A stretch of 64,000 nucleotides of DNA from Apostichopus japonicus (GCF_037975245.1 NC_092566.1:10437501-10501500); one strand, 5' to 3'. Shown: positions 42,578 to 57,666, counted from the stretch's first letter. The notes: a model not told the origin generated them from the sequence alone. Numbers and translations are program-made.

Positions 42578-45500
42578 CCTTGCTTGACCCTATAGAATGT
42601 GAAAGTTGTCACATGCTTTCATTTAGGTAAGACATTTTTAGTGGCTTTCATTTTAGAACAATCTAAACAAAAAAATGGCATCACATTGCTTATTCTTTTT
42701 TTCAGTACAATTGAACTCACAAAATGCAATTTTAAGCAGCAAATACTGTCCACATTTCATATAAAAGTTAATTTTAACTTAGTTAATATTAATTTCAAAT
42801 GTTTAGTTGGGGAGTAAGTACAAGAAAAAGACATTTGGGAAGATGTTTTTGGTTGTCTCGTGTCCCTTTTTCCTTTTTTTTCTCTCACTAAAATAAAGGT
42901 ATAAATTAAGTACTATTATCTCCAATAATCCCAATAAGGCCACTCACCCTGCGGTGACGTGATATGCTCATCTAACTTTCATTACAATATACTTTTAACA
43001 AAATAAGCTATCCAAGCGTGAAGTACCGGGCTCTTAAACAATCGTGTCCGACTTGTTTTCGTTAAATGAACGGAATTTGAGGTTTCAACAACAAGTCTCC
43101 TTATGTGATTCTTAAAAAAACGTTTTAAAGTGTCAATGCCAAACGAAATGTGTCCTTTGTTTTGTACTTACACGATCACTGGCTCCGCAATCTGTTCAAA
43201 TTTAGCAAATCGCCTTTTTTCCTCAACGAATCTGTTTTTAGAGGTAATGAAAAATTTTAAAAAAGTTAAAAAAAGAAAGTTTTTAATGAGTATCTAGCAC
43301 ATCTCAACAATAAATTATGACACCTCGTAATTATTACAATGATTTCTTACTAAGAAAATGACACTTCCCGGAAGGGAGAACTGCCAAAATTTTGGCCAAT
43401 GATTTTTTCAATTTTAAGACTAGGGGTCTTTCCGATCATATTAAAACCAAAAATTGAGAAATGGTGGATCACTTTGTTCCATAATGTCCACAAGTAAATA
43501 TGGAAATATGGAAAATTTACTAAACAAATTTGAGATAATTGTTATAACAGTATAATTGTGTGTGCATATTTTGTTTAATTTCCTAGTAAAATTAAGAATT
43601 TTTATTTTACAAATCATAACAAATTGATAACAAATTAAGTTGTTAAAAGAGAGAATATTGCTGTCAGTTTGAAAAAAACCAAGGAAAATTCTACTTACAC
43701 ACCCCATGATCTGAAGAGCACTAATATCATAATAATGATACCAATCAAAAGAACACATGCGAACATAACAACCATGTATTCTCGAACAGTGTAGAGACGA
43801 AATATATCGCGGGTTTTGTCGCTGTTCTTCTCAAGGTTTGATATACCACAGCTAAGTTCGATACTGTCTCTGTAATCGAAGCAAAAGGCATTTATTTAGC
43901 AAAAAAAGGAAAATAAATTCAATTTTTTTTTTTAAAGAAACAGCAACAATTATTTTAATGTCAAATCGAAATTCTTCTTTTTCACATTTGGAAAGTGTTC
44001 TGGAACACTGACATTTAAACTAATACAATATATTAATTAATTAGTTAAACACTTTATCCTTTGATAACATACATTGGGGAAACATTTTTTGTATTTGTTT
44101 GCCTTATAAATAAGTTTAAAGCATTGATCGAAGGCATTAAATTTAAATCATCTCTATTTATGACGGTGGAGGGAGTGGGGGGGGGGGGGAGGAGTTAGAG
44201 TGAGGAGGGTATTGATTAAGAACAAAAACTCCCAGCAGTTAGACTATAAGATTTGGCAGTATTTTAGCAGCAAAGGTTATTAAGTCTTATTCTATAAGAG
44301 CAGCAAACCCGATTATTATATTCAATCCATTCCATACAGAGGCTTGTGTAACATAACTATAGAGCTTCACAACTCAATTCCCTAGACAGGGTGGACATTT
44401 AATTGGAATATCCAGAAATACAGAATAGAGGGCGTCAGAGCCCAATTCGTCAGGTGAAGAATTTTTACAATATGTCCAAGGGTGAACAACTTTGGTATGT
44501 CAGAAAATTTCGAATTTTCAGTGAAGGGTTTTATACGTTGTCGCATGGGCGTCAGCAGGTTTCAGAAAGTGGGGGGGACACTATACTATCTAAGCGGAGC
44601 GCCACCATTGGTTGGCGCGTAGCGTACCAGAAAATTTTGGGTACATAAGACCCCCTAGATCGCAGGAGACGGCCTTCCTGAGTCGTTTTTAGTTACATCA
44701 GAACCAGATCTGTGAGGAGAAATTTTGTCTCACAAAACTAAATTCCGACAGAAAGTACTGGTAGAAAGATGCCGTTCTGACACCAAGGGAAACGAATTAC
44801 ACAGCGTCCATCTAAAACGAAATATTTTCGGTAGTTTGGTATCATATAGTACCCTGCATACAGGCAGAATACTGTCTGTAGGGCCTAAAATATATGATAT
44901 TACCTTCCTGGTGGGGTCTTCGACTTGTTTTCAAGTTGAAATGCGTCGTTTTCTCTGATTCACAGTGTAGGGCAAGGGGAATTCCATTTCTGGCGAGAAG
45001 GGGTGCTTCCACAAAACACTCTAAAACATCGTTCAAACATCGCACAAACTTTTATCAGAGGTCTCAGACGAAGCGGGGAGGGTGAATATCGGAGGAAGGG
45101 GGATAAAGGGCCAAGCACTGTTCTAATTTCCAGTGCAATTTATTGATAATGATTCTTAAGTTAGATTCTACTTGAATCAGCTCAGCAATTGTGATAGAAA
45201 ATCGCGCATATGCATGTGATTTTTTTAATAACTGCTCTGAAAAGTGGGGGGGACAAATGATATGATATCCCCTCCACTTTTGAAAGTGGGGGGGGACATG
45301 TCCCCCCCGTCCCCCACCTGTTGACGCCCGTGCGTTGTCGTGACTCTCTACCGTAATATAGAGTGCAACAGGGCATTTAAGCAATCTTTACTTTCATTCA
45401 GGCCCTTTTCACTCTTAGGAAGGCCAGAAGGGACAAAAAAGGACCCAACTAACTGGTTAACAATAGCAATGTCAGGCATTGGGTTCTGAGGATCAATACA

Positions 45501-46817
45501 CATTTAAGAGCTGGGCCATTTGTAAAGAAAGGGCCACTGTGTCTCTGGTTCTCTTTGCTTACTCCTTTGATTTTCCAGCCCAACATCCCCTCCCCCCCCC
45601 CCCCGCCACCTTTCACCCTCTACATAGTCCCATGTTCTGTATCGGAAATCCTACTCACATAATCTCCGATGGAATGTCCGTGGCTTTTGCGAACGTTTCG
45701 TCGGGAACATGTGCGCCGTAAACCCAGATGTAATAATCAGTTGAGCTATCACTAGTGAAAGTAAAGAAGAAAATAAATATTAAGATAAATGATTTACTTG
45801 GAGATGATCAATTTCATTTGTGTTTTTATACTGAACAGCGAATCAGCTCTAAATCTTATGGAAAGTTAGTTTTTAGTTTAAATCACGACAGTTTACGGTC
45901 GTCAAAATAGTCCGTCAATATTGGACTGTGACGTAATTTTTTTATCATTTATAATTCCAAAAGTATTTATTTCCTGCTTCGTGCATGGAACCACATCCCT
46001 ATCTACTGTAATCTCTGTGAATCGGCTGCTCAGATTCATGATAGCAAGCCATTTTGGAACTTACGTTTCAACCTAATGAATAAGTAGATTTACTTTAATA
46101 GAATCAAATTGAAAATAAAACAGACGTGGCTATACAATATTAAGTGAAATATTATTTAAATCTTATTCACATAAGTTACAATGCTTCGATTTGCGCCCAT
46201 TCCTTCGGTAGAATGCAATGTTTGTTGTTGGGTTTTTATTCTTATGAAATTTCTAGTGAAAAACACCTTTTATTTCAGTTCAATAACAAGAATTCCTTCG
46301 CATGAAATACTTACTGCAAGTGAAATTAATATTGCAATGTTATTAGAAACTTTATTAACTACACGTGCAATGAACGGTAAATTGATAATTCATATAAATA
46401 TCGTTAGAATGTTGGACCAGGATCCGTGGCTTTTTATATACTTTCGGTCTGAAATGTGCGCAGCTTCACACAGCTAAACAAAAGATGGAAAATGTGTATA
46501 CAGAGGAAAAAAACAAGAATGCAACAAAGCTTATAGGATCGTTCAACAATAGAAAAATTGACTAGAAATCTGATAAAGTGAAGGAATTAAATGAAATAAG
46601 TGATATGAAACTTATGCTAGCCAATAAGTTCTTTGCTCATTTGAAATTTCTTTCAACTCTGTAATACCAAGTGAAAATGATTGTACATACGCAGCTGCCA
46701 ATATACGATCGATTTTAACAAAGTGGTTGTCTACCCGCCAACCAATTCTTCCCAATTTGGTGCATCTGTAGAAAGAGAGATTTCCAAAAAGGAGCTTCAT
46801 TGTTAATTTAATATATA

Positions 46818-46898
<81 letters not shown>

Positions 46899-49800
46899 TA
46901 TATTATATAATATATATATATATATATAAATATAACTTTATAAATATATAACTTTATATATATATAACCATATTGTATTATTCTGATTTTAAACTCCTCT
47001 TTTGACTGATTTCGTAATTTCTGATATCGAGTGTTTGATCAATAACTCTTTCATATCGGAAAACATCGATACTGCAGGCTGTCTATAAGGAAGCTTTAAC
47101 AAATGATTTTTTTTCTACAACTGCATTTAAATAGTACAAGTGCACAAAATAACAAAAAGATATGAACAGCAATGAAGTAGAGAGTAAAAAAAAACCTGTG
47201 GGTGTGTCGAAAAGTTTCACACCCTAAAAACTGAAAAAAAAGTCAAATAAAAAATATGTAGAAAAATTATAGAACATAGGAATTAATGAGAATGTCAACA
47301 AAGCAAAACAAAACTTATTAAATAATACTTGTTGCTTATTTGTATACTCTTGTTGTATTTTTTATACTTTTGCCAAGTTCCGCTCTACTCGTGGACGCGA
47401 TCAAGATAAAAAAGAGTTGTGAATTCCGAAGTTCGATTAACGTATATAAACGTACAAGTCGTGATAATGTCTCCCAAAACATAGGATAGGGGAGAGGCGA
47501 AATGACACTTAACGAGAGGTAATTTCATGTGCTATGCTTACGCAGTTACAGCGTCCTCGGTTGTCATAGAGACGTCTCTTTTCCGTTTCGTTGCTGTTTC
47601 CACTTGAATAGTTCCTTTCAAGATTAATATGTTCTCCCATTGCAAAACAGCGAACTGAAGAATAGAGCGTACAATACGATATAAAGCTTCTGCATAAAAA
47701 ATATATAATAACAAAATGAAAGCAAGACAGTGTAATAGTCTTTTGATATTCCAACTGCGCATGAGCGTAAATGATATCCCGATGGAGAATAGCTAGGACG
47801 CCATCCTTACATTCAATGGTATAAGATATTGACACAATCTCATTTGAAAATGTCTAATTCGTGTTTAGTAGATAAGAGAGAAATGAACAAGTTGTTTTAT
47901 ATCCTTGACGATATGACGTCACATACGAAAATACACGAGCCTAAGTCTCTTGCAATAAACGGTAAATTTTATTTAGAGGACTTTTGGTCCGCTAACTTAT
48001 CATGAGCATCGTATGGTTTTAAGTACAAATATCGCAAAATCCTGATAAATTTCTTTAATAATTACTCTAATTACCTTTAATATTACCGCTTTACATATCG
48101 GTACTCTTGAATTTTGAATGCTTGAGCTTTGTACAGAATTTGGAAACGGCTAATCAGTCTTTGGCTAGATCGCTATTGGGGAACCAATGCAGGGTCTCGG
48201 GCTCGTGTCGAATGAAACTGGAGTGTGATCAAGCTGCATGGTATGCAGTGTACTGTGGCTTTATTGACTCTGTACTCCTTGGGTAGAAATGGCTAGAGAT
48301 CACCATCAACTAACGATCTTGTAACTCTTCGTTCATCGCTTCGAAATCCCTTTCTATATCAGCATTTTTTTTTCAATTTTATAACTTCCCAGTCAAGTTT
48401 ATGTTGTCAAGTTTATTGTACTTTATTAGAATTGATACACTTGATGAGAAAGACCCAACTATCATATCACTGACGGTTGGAAGCCATTCCTAACCTATAA
48501 CCATAGAGCACGGCTTTCTACGATATTTCTCATCCACGGGAAGGGTAAAATCATTGAGTTTCTCCGTTCCCTGTGGTACGTTGTTCACTAACCCAGTATT
48601 GAGTGTCTCAGCCCTATACAAGGGAATATTCTTGGTAACTTACTTTCAGGTTGGCGGTACTGGTATTTAATCCATTTTCTGTGTTAATGTCGGTTACGCC
48701 AACTGTGTACTCGTGCTCCCCAGCAGCGTACAGTAATTCGGCATTGGTTTGTATGACGTTGTCTGTTAACACAAGTAGTAGGTTGTCGACATCAGCTGCT
48801 GTTAACGAGAATGTAAGTTCTGCTCCCTCGTCTGGGTCCGTTGCCTGGTGATAAAAAACCACAGCAAAGCACAGAACATGAACTGAGAACTGCTCACGCT
48901 TCAAATATGTCACCGTTCTTAGAGAGAAAAATTGCCAGAATTGTACGATTTATCAACGTTTTTCGCAATTTGTTCATTAGGTTGACAACTCAACAGTGTC
49001 AGAGGAGCAAACTAAAACAACAGCAACAAGTATTTGAAACTTTAGATTTATTATTATTATTATTTTATTATTATTATTATTATTTTATTATTATTGTTGT
49101 TGTTATTATTGTTGTTGCTGCTGCTGTTGCTGTAGTTGTTTTTATTATTATTATTATTATTATATTATTATTATTATTACATGATATATACATATATATT
49201 ACCATGTCCATTAGGTCAAGGACTTCTCCCCCTGCGTATGCATCAAATAGAACTCCTGCGTATAGTAGACCTCCGCTGTCAGTTACATTGAAAACTGGCG
49301 TTTCGTCGTTGAGATCGGAGACCGATATCGTTAAAGTAGCGGTAGCATTTACTGTTTAAATGAAGATCATCGACAAATCCTCCATCTTTATTTTGTGTTT
49401 CATTACAAATTAACATCAGTAACACTAGTTAAGACTTGACTCATATCATATTTCGTTAGCATAGCTTGAAGTAAGTGAGATGAAATGACAAAGTCGGTGA
49501 AGTCCAAGGACTTGTACTTGGTGAGATGAAGTTATAAATAAGATGAAATGAATTGAAGTTGGTCAGATCAAGGAACTTGAAGTTAGTGAGACGAAATGAC
49601 ATGTAGTTTTGTGAGACCAAAGGACTTGAAGTATAAGTAACATTGAATTATATGAAGTGTATGAGATCGGAGGACTTGAAGTTAGTAAGATGAAATGAAT
49701 TGAAGTTGGTCAGATCAAGGAACTTGAAGTTAGTGAGACGAAATGACATGAAGTTTGTGAGACCAAAGGACTTGAAGTATAAGTAACATTGAATTCTATG

Positions 49801-52800
49801 AAGTGGATGAGATCGAAGGACTTGAAGTTAGTTGGATGAAACGACTTGAAGTTGGTCAAATCAAGGAACTTGAAGATAGTCAGACGAAATGACATGGAAT
49901 TGATGAGATCAATGATTTAAGTATGTAACATGGAATTATATGAAGTGGATGAGATCGAAGGACTTGAAGTTAGTGGGATGAAACGACTTGAAGTTATATT
50001 GAGATTACATAACATGAAGTTGGTGAGATGAGAGGACTTAAAGTCAGTAAGATAAATAGAATTTTTAAGTTGTACGTTATATGGTGAGACGAAATGCCAT
50101 GTGTTGATTAGATTAAAGGTTATAAAGTTGCTGAGATCATCACATCAATAAATTTGAACTTTGCGATATAAAATGTCTTGATTTAACCTAAAATTTTACT
50201 AGTTATCTTTTTATATATTATGACTTTTAAAAAGACACTCTTTAAGAGTGGATGTCAACTCACAATTTGATAGGATGCAGTCCGTAATGTCGATTTCACC
50301 CTTGAAAGCAGTAACCTGAACAATGTAACTCCGCTTCTCCTCATAATCAAATGTTTCTGATCCAATAAACTGTAATTTTGTCGTTATGTCCCCAGATTGT
50401 ACTTTAAACACATCTAAAGTAAAAAGAAAAGAACAATAATTTTAGAAGCATGCAAGGAAGTAAGCAAATAATAGCTCTGGTGCACACGGGGTATGTCTGG
50501 TGCACACGGAAGACATCTGGTGCACACGTGCATATCTGGTGCACACGGGTATATCTGGTGCACACGGAGGACATCTGGTGCACACGGGCATATATTGTGC
50601 ACACGGGGCATATCTGGTGCACACGGGCATATCTGGTGCACACGGAAGACATCTGGTGCACACGAGCATATCTGGTGCACACGGGGCATATCTGGTGGTG
50701 CGCACGGGGCATAACTGGTGCACGCGAGGTATATTTGGTGCACACGGAGGACATCTGGTGCACACGGGACATGCCTGGTGCACACGGGACATAGGCCACC
50801 TGGTGTACACGGAACATACTGGTGCACACGGGGCATATCTGGTGCACACGGGGCATATCTGGTGCACACGGGGCATATCTGGTGCACACGGGCATATTTG
50901 GCGCACACGTGGCAAATCTGGTGCACACGGGCATATCTGGTGCACACGGGCATATCTGGTGCACACGGGCATATCTGGTGCACACGGGACATACCTGGTG
51001 CACAAGGGGCATATCTGGTGCACAAGGGCATATCTGGTGCACACGGGACATACCTGGTGCACACGGGCATATATGGTGCACACGGGGCATACCTGGTGCA
51101 TCAAGGCATACCTGGTGCACACGGGGTGTTCTTGGTGCACACGGAGCTGATCTGGTGCACATGGGACATACCTGGTGCACACGGGCATAAATGGTGCACA
51201 CGGGGCATACCTGGTGCATCACCCCTTTTCATAGATTTTTGAATTTCTTCTTAATACAAAAATGGCAAAATAAGTGCAAACGATTTATAATTCTTTGCAT
51301 GTGTTAGTCTACAATAAGAAAAGCACCAACCACAAACATCATATATACGTATCGTCGCATGCTGATGTAGCAACTTATTATGCAAATGTTTAGAGTATCC
51401 TTCCGGATATCGATTTGAAAACGGTAAAGTGACTTACGTAACGATTAAGTTGGCAGTGTTTTTATTTGTTTACATTCTTGAAAAATATCAACAACAAATC
51501 TGTTGGATAAAAGCTGCTTTTATGTGTATCTATATATGAGTGGACAGAAAGTGTCCCAGTGACAACGTGTACTAACACCTATTAGTTATCATGAATACTT
51601 CTTGGAGAGAGAGGGGGGGGGGTGGCATACATGTACCCTGTGGGCCACCACCGGTCTGAGAGTGAACTAAATTACTAACCGTCATAAGGCGGTTCTACCT
51701 CGTACTCAACACATGCACCTCCAGGAACTACAGCAGCAAAGAAAGAAACGGATTGTTCTCCTTCTGATACAAGAAGTCTGAAAAATCCAATAATTGTTGA
51801 TATGTTAATATCTAGCCAGTGTCACATACAACAGTGGTTACGTTTCAATGCCCCGATACGATTCAGTTATCAATGCAATTGGTCGGACTAAATTTGTAAA
51901 ACGTTATACACGACTTGGCGATAATCTTTAGATTGGTCGCCCAAACAGGTTTCGAATGAGTTGGTATTAAGTTTATACTAAGACATATTTCAATTCGTGG
52001 AGAAAAATTTGGAGACCAGTTGATGATGTATTGACTATAAACATGTGCAATTATGTGAATCAACCCACGATTAACCTTGAATGATATTGAAATAGTTATA
52101 ACAAAAAATTAAAAGTGGAATTTTTGTGAAGTATTATCGCTTCTGGCAAGAATTTAATCCGACTTATCCTAAACTAGTCCAAAAGAGTTTCAATCCTCTG
52201 ATTGGTCAGCGAACAGGGGCTTGTCATACATTCGTCACTGGTTTATAAGATCATCCCATGAAAATACTCACTCTTGTGAAGGGAATATCAAAATGGAATC
52301 AACGATTAGAATATGCACTAGAGTTATATCTTCACATCCCAGTGAGGTGTCTGCTACCGTAACCTTAAAGGAGTTGAGAGAAAGGGAAATGAAGTTGTGA
52401 TACATGGAAGTTTTCGTCAATAACATATACGTATTTCTGTCCATTTTGTAACAAACAAAAGATTTTGCATGGGTGAATTCTGCGAACACGTGACCACATG
52501 TTCCCAGTATCCATATTTTGTCATTGGCCTGTAATACAGTTATAGAAAGTGACATTACACTTTTGATATTGTTATCCTACTGTGCCCGCTGCTATCCAAA
52601 ATCCTGATTATCTCACTGACAGATAGCCACTCCCCTCCCCCAACTATGCACAGATATATCGTTGGAGTCTATGCTGCCACCGCATATCTTTCCAAAATGG
52701 ATAAAAACAAAGCTTATACCTTATAAGTCTATAACCTAGCCGAAGTCATGCATGTTTCTACGGCCGTTCTGTTGAACATGCTGCTTTCCTTTAGAGAATA

Positions 52801-55800
52801 CCCCTCCCAAGGACAAGAAAGGAAAGGGAACAGCCAATGAGGGGGGGGGGGGGGGGAGGAGGAATAGGAGAATACACAATAATTACCAGTGTACGTTTGG
52901 CCTTGACTAAGGACAGGACACATTTTGGACGAGACAAATTTTAAGAAAAAAAAACACAAAAGTGTCGATCGAGTTGGGCCTGGTACAAATTTATGTCACC
53001 AGGCCCCATTTTTGAAGTCTAGATATCATTGTGTAAAAATGATAACATATTTCTCCTTATCCCAAACTTCCGGGCCCACTAATTAACCCCGGTCCCCGAC
53101 GTTGTGGGGGCCTTACCCCCTCCCCCCCTGCATCTCGTCAGTCTTATCAGTTAGAGTGCCATTAACCTATATAAATACAAACTCTCTCATTATGAACTTA
53201 CCGTCAATGTAACATTATCTTGCACAATAGCATCCGGGGCAACTTTAAGCCTGAAGGTAGCAATGTTATCATTGATTTGGACATCGGCAGCTTCGAAGAT
53301 CTCTGGCTCTACAGTGAAGGTCCCGATAAATACCTGAATGTGCGTTAAAAAATGACCGATTGGTTACTATAGTAAACTGGCATGTAAAAGTCAGCCTAAG
53401 TCGTAGTTGTTGGGTGTCGTCATCATTATTGTTACTTTTCAAATAACAGTTTTAAGTGCGAAATATTTTCTCTTCGGAGGAGAAGGAGGAGGAGGAGGAG
53501 GAGGAGGAGGAGGAGGAGGAGGAGGAGGAGGAGAAGGAGGAGGAAGAGGAGGAGGAGGCGAGTTGTCTTTCATTTGACCTCCTTTTGGCTCAATGGGGAA
53601 ACTCTTGTCACCTATTACCTCAGCATTTTATTTCAAATAAGGGATAATAGTCGTTGGGGGGGGGGGGGAGTGGTAGGGTGTAAGGGTCAGATCAGACAAC
53701 ATAAACCTGTTGCTTTTATGAATACAAATAACCAATTCGAGAATTGACAGAAAGTGATCTAAACCTGCCAGACAACTGTCGAAATGATGTGTGTTTTATT
53801 ATCTTTAAGAAAAAATCTTGAGATGAGCTGAGCCAAGTAAATGACAATTACGTCATGAGGTAATAACGTAACTGTCTAACGAGTAACTATATACTATTAT
53901 AAAACACCTAATTTTATTCCGGCGATGTGATTGGTCAATTGCTCGTCGATTGCATTCAAAATCCGCTCTATTGCACGCTATGATGATAGAACCATGAGTT
54001 ATACTTTTTTGATAGCACTTCTTTCAATGGTAAGAGAGCAGAGAAACCTGTCTGTTCAAAACAATCTGTTGCATGGGTGCATTTTACATCCAATTATATC
54101 CAAATTTGAAGGTGTTGTATAAAACAAATAATGAATGGTTATGAGTGCAATAGTGCAAATATTTCATTCGTTGAAAGATGTAATTTGTTCCATTCAACTC
54201 GGCTGCGCGTCGTTGAATGGAACATTCCATCTTTCAACTCATGAAATATTTGCACTATTGCACTCATAACCATTCATTATTTGTATACTAATGGTCAGTG
54301 AGAAACTGTCTCCTGAAAACTGGACATTACCAAATCTGGATCTTCTACTGTAATGTAAAATGCTTCTCCTTGGTCGTTCAAGACGTAATCATCTCCCCTG
54401 CTGTAAGTCGCTGAATAAGTATCCTCCTTAAATTCTGGGCATTCCATGTTTTCTGGTATAATGTCGATGATCAGAGGGACACGTGCTTGTTTTGCCGGAT
54501 CGTCAGCTTGGAAAGCCTATGTTTACAAAACAGAAATTAACAGATAAACTTAAAAAATGAAACAAAAAGAAGAAATCAAAAAAGAAAAAGAAAATTGATA
54601 TTTTACAACATTTTTTTTTATAACGAACTTGCCAAGGGGAGTGCGACATGTACCCACCCCATGTCCCTATTTCAACATACACACCTATATGCGCACGCGC
54701 ACACGCACACACAGACTGAAACAGGTGTGTTTAACCGTCAGACTGAGGACACATTGTTCTTCCCATTGTTTAAATCAATGTTCCCTAACCTTAACAATAC
54801 CACTTAACAATAGAATTCTTCTGAGGACGAAGTGATTCTCTTTCAATTCCTGTGTTTAAGTTCTCATTCACCCTCACATACACACCTGACACAAAAACGA
54901 GGTAGTTATTATAGCACGCTATAAACTATAGATCTAATTTGATTGATTTTATTGTCTAAACATGCCTCAGAATGGATCGCTTGACTTAATTTTATTTAAT
55001 TTGACTCGAAATACGAATCAATAGATTTACATTTTAAAGAAAGAAGCTCACGTAAATCGAGCAGGAAAAGGGGACATTTTTGGAAACACGTCAAAAAATT
55101 TCACATCGACCTCTCGAAACTGTGATATAAGTAAGCACAAAATAGTTTGGATATACATTTACGTGCGATCAATCGTTTAAATAAATAACTTCTATACTTC
55201 AATTATGTGAGGTTTCTATATTGAAAATTGTTTCAAATGGGGCAGTTGCATTATTATTTTAAGCTATGATTTGTTCTCTTTGGCATTCACTTCATTTCAT
55301 TTATTAAAACCAGTATAAATAACAAATATTTATAATAAAGAAAAGAAGGAGTTCAAAGATCTATCGCATATCAACAAGAAAACAGGAAGTGATAGAAAAC
55401 AATTTAGATCTATATGTATAAATAGTAAGTATAGATAGTATGCCATACAGGCGCGTAGCCAGGAATTTGCCAAGGGAGGGGCGAACCTGTAGGCAAACTA
55501 TCAAAGCCGTAGATTCTGCATTGAAAACTATGGTATCTAATAGTAGCGACACCGTGAGTTGGCGCGAAGCGTTGAAGAAAATTTTGGCCGAAAATGCCCC
55601 CCAGATCGCTGGAAATGGCACTTCCCAGCACTTGTAAGTTGCCTCAAAGCATTTCCTCTTTGAAATTACTGGCGATATTATAAAAACATATAAAAAGAAT
55701 ATGCTAAATGGGGGGGGGGGGGCGGTCGCCTCTTCGCCCCCAGGCAACGCGCCTGATGCCATACCGCATTAAAACAAATCATCGATCAGACTTCTTTTTT

Positions 55801-57286
55801 TGTAGGTCAATACGAATTGCCAATCCGATAATTTACAAAAATTATCTAATCTCTCAGACAACTGTCGAAATGATTTTTTTTATATTTTTTATCTTTGAAT
55901 AATGTATAGATGATCTTAGCCAAATGCATGGCGTTTGACTTTAATTTCTTTTTCAAACTCCGAAAACGAATTAATCAATTTTTTTTCAGGCCGAGACTCA
56001 CGCAAATCGAGAATCATTCGGCAGAAACAAAATGGACATTTTCGGAGAAATTTCTTTAAATTTCATGTAAATATGATTAAGCACAAACCATTTTGGAACC
56101 ACTTTTACCTGGACTACGACTTCACAAGTCGCCATTTCTGGTTGATAAGTAAATGCTTTGATGACCGTTATTAGCGCCGTTTTATCGTCAATCTCAAGAT
56201 TGTCCGTGCATGGAAAAACTGCGTTGTCCTCTTTCGAAGGAAAATAAAGTTAGATATAAATTAATAAATATAAAAGAAATCAGATTTAGATGAATAATAA
56301 AATTAAATAACCATCATGTCATGGTCGAAGAATAGGTCCAATGCAGAGTTCTGTCATTTTTGAAAAATGCTTGTTTTTTTGCTTATATATTGGTGGCATA
56401 CTCCACATAATATCCCCATTAACTTACACGATAAAACGTCACATTAATGTGGTTTGCTATGCTCTCTAAGTCATTGCACTAGCTAATCCATACACATCAT
56501 TGAAAAGCTGACATACATTGGACTTTCATGTAACATCCAATTTTGCTCTGTATTGACCAATGCAGGGTTTAGTTATGAGAGTTCCAAGTTTTCACCATTT
56601 TAAATAAACCTCTTTACTCACTAGTGAACAAGTTTTATACGCTGCCGCAATTAGAAGACCTAAAATGGTCTAAATATGTTCAGTTTGCCTAATTTTCGTA
56701 CCACATGTTTTACCATTTGTGTATTTACTCTGACAACATCCAAGCCACACCGCCCCCCCCCCCCCAAGCAAAACAGATTCTGTTTATACCACATATATGG
56801 GGAAATATGTTCTCCTCTTGCTTGTCCTCACTTTTCGGGTGGATCGATATTGATGTATCGATACATATCGATACTATATGCATTAAAGAAGAATGCTGCT
56901 TCTTCATGCTATATATCCCTTTGTATAGTCTATAGTTGTGATAATTCTGTTTAGCAATTCCTCATAAGGACTATTCTAGCCCACTTTATTATCATTATTT
57001 CAAATGTCCTGCATTTCAATACCTTGAAGTAACGCATAATTGATTTCTGTGTTGATATTAGTGTCTCCGTCAACTGCTGAAATGTTAGGCGTCACCGGTA
57101 GTGTGATAGCTTGGACCTGCTCACTTATGGTGGCGCTATAATCATAATCTTCAAATATCGGCGGCAAATCGTCTTCATCATTCACAATAACAGTAAAAAC
57201 GGCTGTAGCGTTCCTTGAGCGATCCCGCTCATTGTCTCCACATCCTTCCTGTAACGACAACAATGATATTGAGTTAAAGGACTTTA

Positions 57287-57342
<56 letters not shown>

Positions 57343-57569
57343 AAATTATTTATTTGTTTGTTTGCGTAAATGCTAAACTTACAGCCATATATATTTAGGA
57401 ATTACAAATGACTTCGAGTTGGTTAGAATCATGTTTGATCTTTTGAGTTAGGTTAATATGTCACCAAAACAGAACTAGTATTGTTCTATACAGGTGACAA
57501 ACGCCTACAGTGGAATTACGACCTTCCTTACCGGTTTCGAACCTCTGGACATACAATCAGCGTCCAAAG

Positions 57570-57666
<97 letters not shown>

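Noticed and set aside
50404-51242. Stop-free frames of 170-270 codons on both strands, rich in Cys, His and Trp
   Set aside because: They are products of the 20-bp minisatellite; open frames occur on both strands at once and the array lies inside a well-supported intron.
52364-52528. A longer form of cadherin exon 10, adding 55 in-frame residues
   Set aside because: An acceptor exists and frame is kept, but the added residues do not fit a cadherin repeat, the repeat would be about 157 residues long, and a pyrimidine-rich acceptor precedes 52363. Kept only as an alternative.
53456-53647. Glu-rich plus-strand frame
   Set aside because: Translation of the intronic (GGA)n microsatellite.
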